DNA of 64,000 nucleotides from Emiliania huxleyi CCMP1516 (taxonomy: Eukaryota > Haptophyta > Isochrysidales > Noelaerhabdaceae). Under the pieces are notes generated by a model that did not search any database, was not told where the DNA came from, and worked only from the letters and a program-made list of their open reading frames with translations. The stretch lies in the NCBI RefSeq assembly GCF_000372725.1, contig NW_005200824.1, positions 112,725-176,724 of the forward strand, given 5' to 3'. The translations under genes and the position numbers were made by a program. How positions within the stretch are numbered: the first letter of the stretch is position 1; each line of letters opens with the position of its first letter. Shown one piece after another: positions 45,289 to 55,286 of the stretch.

Positions 45289-46540
45289 CCGGGCGCCCCC
45301 GCTCGGCGAGCAGCCGCGCCACCCGCTTCAAGGCGTTGACGACCCTCGTGCCGTGGCCGTGGCCGCACACTCCGGGGCGCTGGCCAACCACGATCAGAAG
45401 CTCCTCGAGCACGATGCGCCGGCCGGGCGCGAGGCCGCCGTTTGGACCAACAAGCTGCTGCTGCCGCCGCCCGCCCGCCTCTCCGCGCACCCAGTAGGCA
45501 CGGAACGTGGCGCCGCCGAGCAGAGCGCCGTCGGCGCGTCTGCAGAGCCCGAGCGTCGCATTGTGCTTGTGTCGGTAGATGAGGTTGTGCAGATGCGAGC
45601 GCTCCCGCAGCGCCGGCAGCAGCTCGTCGCAGAGGCACTTGTACTGCCGCAGCCAGCGGAGCTGCTTTGCCGCGCCACCGCCGAGAGCCGGGGCGCAGTG
45701 CACGAGCTCGACCGGCGATGAGGCCTCATGGTTGACCTGCCGACGGCACGGGGAACGAAGCACCGTAAGCATTCGGGCAGAGCGTGTGGGGTTGGCGGTG
45801 TGGCCAGTTGATCCCGCGACGATGAGGTTGGCTCCCGCGGCCGCCGCCGCGTCGATGGTCGAAGGGCCGAGGCCGCCGTCCACCTGGATGTCGAGGTCCG
45901 GGTGCTCGCTGCGCAGCGCGAGGACCTTGGGCATGCAGTTGGGCATGAACTTCTGCCCGCCGAAGCCCGGCTCCACCGTCATCACCAGCACCATGTCGAC
46001 GAGCGCGACGACGGCGGAGAGCGCCTCGACCGCGGTGCCGGGCTTGATGGCGACGCCGACCTGCATGCCGTGGTCGCGGATGAGCTTGACGACGCCCGCC
46101 ACGTCGAGCTCGTCCTCCTCCACCGCCTCCAGGTGGAACGTGTAGCGTGCTCCCGCGCCCTTGGTCGAGCCGGCCACCGCCTCGACCCACTGCGACGGTC
46201 GCGAGACCATCATGTGGCAGTCGAGGTACGCGTCGGGCACGTGCTTGCGCAGGCTGGCCACCACCGGGTGCGCAAACGACATGTTGGGCACAAAGTGCCC
46301 GTCCATCACGTCGAGGTGCAGCTCGTCCGCTCCCGCCGCCAGCACGCTCTTCGCCTCTGAGGCGAGATCGGCGAGATCGCAGGCGAGCATGCTCGGCTGG
46401 ATCTTGCAACACCGCTTGTGCGGCGGGCACTGGCACTGCCACTGGCCGTTTAAGGGGACTGCCATTTGCCGTTGAGAGGTCTTGCGGTGCAGCGTGACTT
46501 GCCGGCAGCGCCGGCGGCGGGAGGACGAGCTCACAACCAC
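45269..46540 (-). CDS. Ribulose-phosphate 3-epimerase fused in frame to a GNAT domain
   Basis: Residues about 50-240 are ribulose-phosphate 3-epimerase (Ru5P to Xu5P, pentose phosphate/Calvin cycle): IQPSMLACDLADLASEAKSV, ADELHLDVMDGHFVPNMSFA with HxD metal ligands and catalytic Asp, YLDCHMMVSRP, FHLEA, GVAIKPGTAVEAL, VLVMTVEPGFGGQKFM, DIQVDGGLGPSTI, GANLIVAGS. The final helix is atypical (TGHTANPTRSARMLTVLRS) and the frame runs without a stop into LRWLRQYKCLCDELLPALRE, then TLGLCRRADGALLGGATF, RIVLEELLIVVGQRPGVCGH and GHGTRVVNALKRVARLL, a GNAT core with the G-x-G-x-G acetyl-CoA loop. CCGTCGGCAG/GTCAACC at the joint could be a hidden splice acceptor, so fusion is not certain. Start at 46540 or at MAVPLNG (46465); no clear plastid leader, so possibly cytosolic. 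Confidence 0.75.
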   Translation of the reverse strand: MVVSSSSRRRRCRQVTLHRKTSQRQMAVPLNGQWQCQCPPHKRCCKIQPSMLACDLADLASEAKSVLAAGADELHLDVMDGHFVPNMSFAHPVVASLRKHVPDAYLDCHMMVSRPSQWVEAVAGSTKGAGARYTFHLEAVEEDELDVAGVVKLIRDHGMQVGVAIKPGTAVEALSAVVALVDMVLVMTVEPGFGGQKFMPNCMPKVLALRSEHPDLDIQVDGGLGPSTIDAAAAAGANLIVAGSTGHTANPTRSARMLTVLRSPCRRQVNHEASSPVELVHCAPALGGGAAKQLRWLRQYKCLCDELLPALRERSHLHNLIYRHKHNATLGLCRRADGALLGGATFRAYWVRGEAGGRRQQQLVGPNGGLAPGRRIVLEELLIVVGQRPGVCGHGHGTRVVNALKRVARLLAERGRPARPLCC

Positions 46541-47160
46541 CTACGCAACAGCAGGAAGAGAATCTTACAACTCTGGGCACGGGACTGGCGCGCACTGGCA
46601 CTAACACAGGAAGAGAAAGCGGGCGTCACAAGTACACAACGCACCGTCCTTTAATCCCTCCCTGGGGTTGTCCGTTCTCTTTTCTTTTTTCTCTCACACA
46701 GAAACACAACCCCGGACCCAAGACGTACAAGCACAGACAGTCTCTCACATGACAAGCGATCCCACGACAGCGACTGTGGGGACTACATGATCCGTACATG
46801 AAGGGTGGGAGGGGCCCGTCCGCAGAGCTAGGCGGCGCGGGCACCCACTGGGGCCGAGGACAAGAGGCCGTTTGCCGCTTGCTTGTTCTTTTGCTTGTTG
46901 ATCCAGTTGGTACGCTCCTTGCGCGCCTGCTACCTTGTAGAAACCCCTTTTCACGCCTTTCTTGTGTTTCTTTGTTTCTTTTCTTTTCCCACCCCTCGTT
47001 TCGCGTGTGCGACTTTATTTGTAGGTGCCGCTGCGGTGGACCTTCCCACCTCCCTCCCTGCTTGCTCCTCCCTCCACCGTCGCCCCGCTTTGTTTCTTTT
47101 GCAAAATTCCACGCCTCGGTCCTCAAAAGTCAAAACGACACCACACACGACGCTGTTGTG
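46541..47160. other. Intergenic stretch
   Basis: Contains a reverse copy of the AAGAAAG/CAACCCAA repeat at 46645-46692 and pyrimidine-rich TTTCTTTG runs at 46960-47000 and 47090. No gene seen. Confidence 0.4.
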
Positions 47161-47540
47161 TACAGCTGGGACTGCGATTCGAACGAGGATTGCGTCTCGG
47201 GCACCTGCATCCTGCAAGCTAGAAGGCGGTGAGTGGTGCAGCACCGACACGGCCTGCTATGCCGGCAACTGCCGCGGGAATCGCTGCTGCAAGTCAGGCA
47301 TCTCGGATCTATGCGCCGAGTGCAACACGAACATGGCTACTGCGGGGTGTGCTCCGGCGCATACTATCCGGATGGAAATTACGAACTCGATTGCACTGCC
47401 AAGGAACTCCCCGGCCGGCACGTATTGCGGCTCCAACCCATCAGTGTGCCTGCCTGAGCGACATGTGCAACTGCGTGCGACTCCAGCGGCGCGCCAGATG
47501 GGTACACCTCCTCGTATGCCGACATGTCACATGAAATAGA
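47161..47540 (+). pseudogene. Cysteine-rich extracellular-type gene remnant
   Basis: Pieces of one Cys-rich sequence occur in different frames: SWDCDSNEDCVSGTCIL (frame 1), GEWCSTDTACYAGNCRGNRC then CKSGISDLCAECNTN (frame 2), YCGVCSGAYYPDGNYELDCT then AKELPGR (frame 3), YCGSNPSVC (frame 2 again) and CLSDMCNC. Three or more frame changes within 380 bp, with no plausible splice sites at each, point to a decayed gene. The pattern resembles growth-factor-receptor-type or EGF-like Cys repeats and is similar in style to the remnant at 1881-2640. Confidence 0.5.
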
Positions 47541-47544
47541 ATTC

Positions 47545-47665
47545 GCGGCCTGTTGCGTTGTTTCATAACAAATGCTCCCTTGGGGGGATTTTTAGCAATA
47601 CCAAACAACTCTATTGCTCCCTTGGCAAGCTGTTTGTTTTCTTTCTTTAACATCGAAGGTCAAAA
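47545..47665 (-). repeat. Dispersed repeat with internal insertion (filled site)
   Basis: On the minus strand: GACCTTCGATGTTA, then about 85 bp including GAGTTGTTTGGTATTGCTAA, then TTATGAAACAACGCAA. The same flanks are contiguous at 9738-9790. Confidence 0.6.
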
Positions 47666-47816
47666 AGAATTTTAAACCCCCTGGACGACAGGCGCGGACT
47701 GGCACGTGCTGGAATACGAAACGGGACTTTACATTGGCTTAGTTTTTCTTTTTACACGCGTGGCGTTTTCATTTTCTCTCGAGCGTGACAGCCTAATCGA
47801 AAAACCCAAGCGTGAG

Positions 47817-47880
47817 CGGCTGTTGAGCAGAGCCGCTGTTGAGCAGAGCCGCTGTTGAGCAGAGCCGCTGTTGAGCACAT
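47817..47880. repeat. 17-bp tandem repeat (GCTGTTGAGCAGAGCCG)n, ~3.7 units
   Basis: Perfect units immediately upstream of the ADP-ribosyltransferase gene. Confidence 0.9.
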
Positions 47881-47924
47881 CGCTGCGCCACCACTGTGGA
47901 GAGCCGACGCCCAAGGAGTAGTAC

Positions 47925-50900
47925 GTGATGCCGAAGAGCGGCGCTACCGCAACCTCCGTAAGCACTCGAGCTCTTGCGTGGGGCAAGCCTCGGGGCGCGA
48001 GAGCGGCTGATCTCTCCGCCGCGGCCGCAGAGCAAGAGGACGGTCCCCAGGACGATTTAGCAGGTCGTCCAGCTGCCTTCGCCGCCCGCCAGCCGCCAGC
48101 ACCACCTCTCCCACCGCCCCGTCCCACGCGCTCCGTGTTGGTAGCGCTCTCTTGCACGCCCCGTCGCCATCCGATGCCTACTCACGGTCGCGCTCTCCCC
48201 GGTGCAGGAAATGCTCAAGTGGGTTACCCCGCCTCCCAGAACAACGAGACGGAGCTGCGCAAGCTCAGGAACGAGATCCAGTCGCTCAAGGACGAGATCC
48301 AGTCACTCAAGCAGGGCGAGATCCAGTCGCTCAAGCAGGGCGAGATCCAGTCGCTCAAGGACCAGCTCAACAACCTCAGCACGCCGAGCGCCACCGTCCT
48401 TTCGTGCGACGGCAAGGCCGACGCATTCCCCGCACCGCCGCCTACGCCACCGCCACCGCCCCCACCCACACACCGCCGCCGCATGATCCGCCGCCGCCTC
48501 CCTCTCCTCCGCCGCCGCGTCCGCGTCCCCGTCCTCCCGTCCCCTCTCCTTCCGTCCCCGTCGGCGCGACCCTCCCCGCCGCCTTACCCCCTCCCTCCCT
48601 CTGCTCCTCTCAGGTCGACGCGGAGCCCGCCGCAGAGTGGGGCATCGCTGGCTGGGTGGACTCCCTCGCCCTCACCAAGGTGGTGGCCGAGGGGCTGAAA
48701 GAGCCGGCCGGCACCGACCCGTTCGAGTACGTGTGCAGCCTCTCGCTCGCCGACCTCGAGGGGAAGCTCGAGGCGGTGAAGCTGAGTGGACTCGCTGCGC
48801 CCCTCTGGTCCGCCGTTGAGAAGCTGCGCGACCAAAGCGCCGCGACCGGGGCGGCGCTGAACGCCAAGTTCGCTGCGGAGGGCGACGCGTTCAAGGGTGA
48901 GATGGGCTTTGGCGGCGTCGAGCAGTTCTATGGAGGCGTGCTGCGCGCCATTAGCTTGCCTTACCCCACCCGCCCTCTCTCTCCGGCCGACCCCCCTCCC
49001 CTGACCTGTGAGCAGGCCTCGAGAAGATCATCGGGGCGCCGCTCATGGTGGAGGGCTCGCTCCTCAAGGCCATGGAGACGGAGCACTGCAAAGAGAAGGA
49101 TGCGGACGTGCCGTTCGACACGTCCAACGGCATCGAGGGCGTATCCTCCCGGCTGGAGTGGGAGTTCGTGGTCGCGCCCGTGATCGAGGACGGCCGCTAC
49201 GCGGAGCGCGGCGGCGACTTCCGCACGGTCCACCCCGACTGGTGCCGCAAGCCGGAGCCGCTCTCGGTCTACGAGGCGAAGATGGCGGACGAGGTGAACC
49301 CGAGGCTCGTCGAGGCGGGGCAGGCGCCGCTCACGTTGGAGGAGCTCGTCGCCGGCCGGATCTACACGGGGCCGATGTACGAGAAGTACAACGGCGTCCT
49401 CCGCTTCTTCTCGGCACGCGATGCCGACGGCGCGGTGCTGCTGGAGTACGCCTCGGTGGACGAGGTGCCCTTTCTGCAGAAGAAGTGCGGCTGGCTTCAC
49501 CTCGGCGAGTGGGCTGCGACGGCGGCGGGCAAGGGCGAGCCGGGCGCGGTGCGCTGGACGTGGCACAACCAGTACTCGACCACCATCCACGCGATCAACT
49601 CGATCATTGTCAAGCTGTCGCCGCTGACCAGGATCACGCCGCTCTACCGCGGCTGGACGGGCGCCACGCTCCCGGAAGCCTTCTTCAAGCCGGACGCGCT
49701 CGGCTTCCGCGGCGGCGTCGAGTACGGCTTCTCGTCGACCACCACCGACCGCGCGCAGGCGGTGCAGTACGCGGCGGGCAAGGCGTCGACGGTGCTCGAG
49801 CTCGTGATGGGCATGATCGACCGAGGCGCCGACATCTCGTGGCTCTCGCAGTACCCGCACGAGAGGGAGACGCTGCTGCCGCCGCTCATGGGCCTGCAGG
49901 TGCGTCAACCTCCGACCCCCCCCGCCCCCTCTCAGTCCTGCTCTCATCGCCTCATCCCCCTTCCCGACACCTGCAGGTGCGTTCGACGGGCGTGGAGGGC
50001 AGCACGCTCGTCGTGCAGTGCAGCTTCTCCATCAGCATGGCCTCGCTCACGCTCGAGCAGGTGGCGGGCAAGCGCAAGAAGCTGCTCACCGACATGGGCT
50101 CGCAGATGGCGGCGGAGGTGCGTCGCGGGGTGGCGGAGGGGGCAGCGGAGGAGGCGTTGCAACTAGTGCGCGTCCACCTCGGCCTCGAGCGGTGTGCGGA
50201 CGCTGGGGGCGCAGCGGACAAGCGGCTCGAGGCGCCGCTCGGCGACGAGGCTGAGGAGTACAACTCTGACGCGCGCTTCCAAGCGGCGGTGGGCGACGCG
50301 CTCAAGGTGAAGCGCGCGGCGATGCTCGCGGCGACGATGCACCGCGGCGCCGGCGGGCTTGCCGCGGCGATGAATGCGGTATTGCCGCTGCAGGCCAGCC
50401 GCGTCGATTTGACGGGGCTCGACCTTGGCAGCGACGATGGCGTAATGGTGGGAACAATGGTCGCGTGGATGAAGTCGGAGCCGTCGGCGCTGACGTCGCT
50501 GACGCTTGACTGGGGCGTGGCATGCGGCCGCGTGCGGGAGGCGGTGCTCAGCGTGGTGCGGACGACGCGCACGCTCGTGGCGCTGAGCGTGGGCGAGAAG
50601 GGGGCGATGCCGCTCAACCCGCTGCAGCTCACTGGGCGCGAGGCGCTGACGTCGCTTGTTTTGTCGAGCAGGGGCCTCGGACCCGGATCGGCTGCCGTCG
50701 TCGCGGCGGGTCTCTCGGTCAATGAGGTGCTGACCTCCTTGAACATGGAAGGCAACGAGATCGGCCCCACCGGCGCGACTGCGATCGCCGAGGCGCTGCG
50801 GGGCAACGAGGTGCTGACCAATCTCGAAGTGCGTCGCAACGAGATCTCGGGAGACGCCGCGCAGCAGCTCGCGACAGCTGTGCTCGCCAGCCCATCGCTC

Positions 50901-51887
50901 GAGCTCTTCGGCTCGGTGCCGCTGAAGAAGCTGCGCGCAAACACACTCGGCAAGAGGCTAGGTTTGAGCGGCAAGGACCTCGGGGTGCCAGAGGCCCTTG
51001 TGCTGGCCAAGCTGGTCGAGGGCAGCGAGGTGCTGACCAAGCTGAACCTCGACGACTGCGAGCTCGACCTGCCAAAGCTTCGCGGCACCGACCCGGCGAC
51101 ATCGCTCGACCTCTCCAACTCGGGCTTCTCAGGCCTCGGGCCCGCCGCTGCCGTCGTGATCGCGTCGCTGATTGCGGGCAACGGGGTGCTGAAAAATCTC
51201 TACCTCAACAACGACGCGATCGGCGGCGAGGGCGCCAAGGCGCTGGCCTCCGCTCTGCGCGTCAACGGGGTGCTGAGGGCGCTCTGCCTCCACGGCAACA
51301 GCATCGGCGACGCAGGCGCCGTCGCGATAGCCGAGGCACTGCGCGTCAACGGGGTGCTGACCAACCTCAACCTCGGCTGGAACCATATCGGCGCCCAGGG
51401 CGCCACTGCGATCGCCGAGGCGCTACGAGGCAACGCGGTGCTGAAAACCCTCGACCTCCACTATAACAACATCGGCGGCGAGGGCGCCGTCGCGATCGCC
51501 GACGCCCTTCGCGTCAACGCGGCGCTGACCGCGCTCGACCTCTCGGACAACTCCGCGCTCTGCGGGGTCAGGTACGGGCGGGGCAGCTACGACGCTTCCG
51601 GCATCCAAGCACTTGCAGAGGCCTTGAAGGTCAATAAGGTGCTGATGAGCATCGACCTCCGCGGCATCAGTTTGGGCGATGAGGGTATATGGGTTCCATC
51701 TCTTGGGAGGAAAGCGATTCACGATGCGGTGAGCGGGCGTGAAGGGTTCCATCTCTATATGGATGCCCGATGGCCGTCGGCGCTGAAGCTTGCCTGGGAA
51801 AAGGCGTGCGACGGCGTGCAGGAGGCAACGCTGCGCTGCTTATTGTCTCTGCATTCGACTCTCGTGTCACACGAGCACACCCCGTAA
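47925..51887 (+). CDS. Mono-ADP-ribosyltransferase (R-S-E type) with coiled coil and C-terminal LRRs
   Basis: Exons: 47925-about 48423, 48614-48935, 49016-49899 and 49977-51887, in frame through a GC donor (48936) and a GT donor (49900); the first junction is uncertain. Exon 1 encodes a basic leader and a coiled coil with repeated EIQSLKQG units. Exon 2 is a helical domain ending GFGGVEQFYGG. Exon 3 is an ART catalytic domain: PLYRGWTG (Arg of R-S-E), RGGVEYGFSSTTTDRAQAVQ (S-T-T), VLELVMGMIDRGADISWLSQ and YPHERETLLPPL with an E-x-E pair, as in arginine-specific transferases. Exon 4 carries about 12 ribonuclease-inhibitor-type repeats (LTSLNMEGNEIGPTGATAIA; LKTLDLHYNNIGGEGAVAIA). Such an enzyme moves ADP-ribose from NAD+ to proteins; the LRR would choose the target. 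No secretion signal seen. Possibly an immunity or stress regulator, by architecture only. Confidence 0.8.
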
Positions 51888-52149
51888 CACTGGATAGTAT
51901 ACGCCGTAGGCGTAGCGCGCGCGCGTAGGGGGAGATAGATAGAAGCATAGAACAAATCAGTGCCCGCATGGAAAAGCTTGTGAAACTCAGACCCCACCAC
52001 CACACCGCAAAAAATACTGACACCAGCGCGATCACGGAGCTAGGGAAGAGCCGTGGAGTGGTACGCTCCCCCAGGGGTGGCCTGCGGGTGGGGGAGGGTA
52101 CCCGGAGGCGCGGCGAGCCGCGAGAGCGCCGGGAGAGCCTTCCTAGAGT
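51888..52149. other. Short intergenic stretch
   Basis: 262 bp; nothing recognised. Confidence 0.4.
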
Positions 52150-52500
52150 ATGCCTGGCAGACGAGGTCGCCGAAGCTGCGCCCTGATCGCGCTCGCCGCG
52201 CCGTCTGCGAGCGCCTGGACGGGCTGCTGGCCGGCGCGCGGACGCGTCGAGCCGCGCGTCGCGTCGGATGCTCGGATGGTGCTCGCGATGCGACCGTCGG
52301 CGCCTGCGGCGCTCGGGTCGTCCGGGGCGGACGTGGCGGAGGGCGAGAAGGTGGGCGTGCTGCTGCTGAACCTGGGCGGGCCGGACACGCTCGACCAGGT
52401 CGAGCCGTTCCTATACAACCTCTTCTCCGACCCGGAGATCATCACCCTGCCGGGCGCGGTGCGGTGGCTCAACGGGCCGCTCGCGTGGAGACCTGGTCGA
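52150..52500 (+). pseudogene. Ferrochelatase, N-terminal fragment with plastid leader
   Basis: Ferrochelatase inserts Fe2+ into protoporphyrin IX, the last step of haem synthesis. Only its N-terminus is here: [47 protein letters not shown], after which the frame continues with unrelated Arg/Pro-rich sequence to 52593. The leader [15 protein letters not shown] is a signal-peptide core followed by an ASAF-like motif, so the parent protein was plastid-targeted in a complex plastid. No later ferrochelatase exon could be found up to 53400 on this strand. It may be a duplicated first exon, a truncated pseudogene, or the start of a gene with very long introns. Confidence 0.65.
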
Positions 52501-52930
52501 CCGCCGCTTCCAGCGGTGCGGCGGCGATACCGACCACTTTGGCCGTGGCCATCGCATACGGTTACCTGCTTCGGCGAGCGTCGTCGTCGATAGATCCAAA
52601 GAGACTCGATACGACGACAGGTGGGCTCTGGATCCCTACGCCGGCCTCCCAGCTTCGGTGGCCGGCGTCACGCTGCGAAAACAAAGAAACAGCGCACAAG
52701 GCACTGTACCCTCACAGCTCACAGCTCACTAACAAGCGGCAAGTAGTACCGGGCTCTCACGGCACACAGGACACCCAGGTGATGCAATACAAGAGAACGA
52801 ACACGTGCACACGGCGCAGAAAGATACGTCCGCTGTGGCGGTACAACGTTGTACAGGGTGCGGTTTGGCCATGGGTTTTGGCACAGCAAGAGGAGAGCGG
52901 AACGGGCACCGAGGCCCACCCCCCGCACCC
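52501..52930. other. Intergenic stretch between convergent genes
   Basis: No recognisable coding sequence; searched by eye for ferrochelatase exons without success. Confidence 0.4.
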
Positions 52931-53752
52931 TCACTTGTCGTAGACGGTGTGGACGGCTATGATGGGCCCCTTACCGCGGCAGGAGCGCAGGATGTTGATC
53001 ACCTTGATCATCCCCTCGGGGATCTGCTCGTGCGACCAGCCGGCCGGTACGATAAACGTGATCTTGCCCCCTCCGCCGCCAAACGTGAAGGACATCATCG
53101 GCCCCGGCTGCGGCTTCGCGTTCATCTCCGTGTCGCTCGAGAGAGGGCTCAAGCTCAGGAACACGGCACCCTCCGCCGGCGCCGCCGACGCACACCTCGC
53201 GCGCAAGAGAGAATATATTGTGACACAAGGTCCTCGCGGCGGCGGCGGGGCCGGCAGCGGCGGTGGCACAGAGGAAGACACCGTTTGCAGAGGAAAGCTC
53301 CGTCGAACCGTGCCACCATCAGCTGTCGCGCCAGCACGTCGTCGACGTCGTACAGCTCCTCGTACATCATGCCGGCCGCGCCGCTGACCTAACCACGACG
53401 TGGTGGAGGTGGGTTGAGCGGTGGTGCGATGGCGGCGGTCGGCGTGATGGGTGACGGATTAGCAGCAAACCTCGCTCACCATTGCGTCGAACGAGGCCGG
53501 CTCCAAGTGGCGGAGGCCGAGGTACTCAAACACCAAGGCCCCACTTTCGGCCCACGCCTTGGGCGAGTCGGTCACGACGACCGAGCCTTTGGGCACCAAT
53601 GCTGCAACAGAATCGTCGAACTTGGCGGAATAGGCGTAGACGCTCGGCTGCGCTTCGGCCGCGTAGCGCGGGCCTGAGCCCGTAAGCAGCTCTATGATTG
53701 GCGCCCCGCTCTCGCCGGTAATCGCACCCTTGGTGAAAATCAGCGAGGGCAT
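52931..53752 (-). CDS. Hypothetical ~215-residue protein, three exons
   Basis: Exons (complement) 53471-53752, 53282-53388 and 52931-53195 join in frame through two GT-AG introns (donors GTTTGCTG and GTGTCTTCC; acceptors GGTTAG and GCGCGAG). The product reads MPSLIFTKGAITGESGAPII, SVYAYSAKFDDSVAALVPKG, SVVVTDSPKAWAESGALVFE, YLGLRHLEPASFDAMVSEVS, GAAGMMYEELYDVDDVLARQ, LMVARFDGAFLCKRC, and ends GGKITFIVPAGWSHEQIPEG, MIKVINILRSCRGKGPIIAV, HTVYDK. It looks like a compact alpha/beta protein without TM or signal. No family recognised. The joins are supported by continuous globular sequence and by 4-bp matches between intron start and next exon start (GTGT). Confidence 0.6.
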
Positions 53753-54087
53753 GGCAAGTGGCGCGAATGGATGGGGTACAGGATGTTCGATGTGTCATTC
53801 GCGGCGGCGGCGCGCGAAATCAGTGTTGTTTTTCTTTTTCTCAGCACTCGTGAGCAGCTCGAGCTGAACGGAACATGAAGCCTGAACGCTGAAAAACCTG
53901 AATGGGGAAGCAAAACCCAAAAACGAATTCGGGTTTCGGGCGCGATTCGCGCGTCTTGTGACAATGTAAGCCGTCCAGCGAGCAGCGTCCTTATCACACA
54001 CACACTCAGACCAATAACTTCACAGAGACCTCACACGTAAAGGGGAAGACATGCGCGCGGGGGGAGGCGGGGCGGGGGTGACTCTGG
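53753..54087. other. Intergenic, upstream region of the 52931-53752 gene
   Basis: AT-richer; no gene seen. Confidence 0.4.
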
Positions 54088-54873
54088 GTGCGAGGAGCCT
54101 GCGCCTCTTCTAGAGGTTGCGTGCGCGCCTGGCGGAGCGCGCGCTTCCACACCCCTCCACGGCGAGCCGCCGTGCTGCACGGAGGGGGGGAGGGGTGGGC
54201 GGGGGGCATTTGCGCGCACGGGCGCGAGCCCTCAATAAGTCTGCGTCAGTCGTCGATCGTCATCGTCATCACGCGCGAGCGGGGCCGCCCGGCCGCGGGC
54301 GTGACCCCGTCGGACAAGCGGCCGCTCGAGCCGCCCTGCGAGGCGAGCGAGGCGCGCTCCGCCGCCTCGGTGACGCGGTCGCGCTCGGTCCGCTCCGAGT
54401 CGGTCGACTCGTGCCGCGCGGCGGAACAGGGTGGCGGGAGGGGCGGGAGGGTGGGCTCGTCTGTCGTCGAGCGGCTTCTCGACGGCGACTTCTTGGGCGG
54501 GTCAGCGCCACCCGTCGCATTGGCGCCGGCAGCGAGACCACCACCCGTGGCGACGGCGGCGGCAGCGGCGGCGGCGGCCCTGGCGCTAGCGGTTGCCCGC
54601 GAGGAGGATGCGCTCGCACTCGTGCGGCGATGCCACCATGCCGTCTCACTCGACCGTACCGCAGCGGCGATGCCGACGGAGGCGCGGGCGAGAGTGCTGC
54701 CCACCCTCATGACGGCAATCGCGTCCAGGGAGATGCTTGTGCCGCTCGTCCGCAACGGAGTGCTCTCGATGCTGCGCCGCTGGCTGGCGGTTCGCCCCGC
54801 CGCCGGCTCCTCTCCCGAGCAGCATCGCAAGATGCAGCTGCGGCGATGGCCGTGTGCGAGAGGCGGTGGCTGA
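54088..54873 (+). CDS. Possible TFIIS N-terminal/IWS1-like domain fragment
   Basis: Within a long GC-rich frame the stretch VAREEDALALVRRCHHAVSL, then MPTEARARVLPTLMTAIASR and EMLVPLVRNGVLSMLRRWLA resembles the TFIIS N-terminal/IWS1 helical bundle, whose hallmark is ...L(I/V)RNGVL..LRRWL. These domains bind elongation factors on RNA polymerase II. The N-terminal 150 residues are low complexity (Ser/Arg, Ala). The match is short and the C-terminal helices are missing after RPAAGSSPEQHRKMQ, so it could be one exon of a larger gene. The opposite strand is also open but lacks any such pattern. Confidence 0.3.
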   Translation: MRGACASSRGCVRAWRSARFHTPPRRAAVLHGGGEGWAGGICAHGREPSISLRQSSIVIVITRERGRPAAGVTPSDKRPLEPPCEASEARSAASVTRSRSVRSESVDSCRAAEQGGGRGGRVGSSVVERLLDGDFLGGSAPPVALAPAARPPPVATAAAAAAAALALAVAREEDALALVRRCHHAVSLDRTAAAMPTEARARVLPTLMTAIASREMLVPLVRNGVLSMLRRWLAVRPAAGSSPEQHRKMQLRRWPCARGGG

Positions 54874-55271
54874 CATATAGGGTGCAAGACTTGTCCATGG
54901 TAGCGTACACGTTGGAGCTGCCATGGTGGTCGACGCTGTCATGTCGCTGGTGGTGTCGGCCTCGGCGATGCAATAGTCGAGGCCATACTGGCCGGAGGAT
55001 AAGCCACACTTCCTCCTCTGTCGCGACGTTCTCTTCTGCCTCGTCCTGCGACGCCGCCGCCTGCCGGTCCCTTGTTCTCGCGGCTTCTTTCGCCTTTGGC
55101 GCAACTCCGTCCTCCTCGCGGCGTATCCTGGCCCCTCGAGTCTATCAAGCTCTCCTCGCGCAAGGACCACATTTCTGACTCCCACTCCGATCATTTGCCT
55201 CCAAGTCATGTCGTTGCTCAGGTCCACTCTCTCTTCGAACACTCGTGCCTCTACGGATGATGGCGGGCCAA
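54874..55271. other. Intergenic stretch
   Basis: No gene seen; contains the 5' flank of the third RCC1 gene. Confidence 0.4.
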
Positions 55272-55286
55272 TTTCTTTTTCTCGCG
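55272..55286 (+). promoter_or_regulatory. Conserved leader TTTCTTTTTCTCGCG, RCC1 paralogue 3
   Basis: Matches the leader of the paralogues at 28815 and 42489 right up to the ATG. Confidence 0.5.

Noticed and set aside
52150-53400. Complete ferrochelatase gene
   Set aside because: No sequence resembling the later ferrochelatase motifs was found on the plus strand before the convergent gene.
54246-54887. 213-residue minus-strand frame
   Set aside because: Ser/Ala/Arg composition only; the plus strand shows a TFIIS-N-like helix pattern instead.
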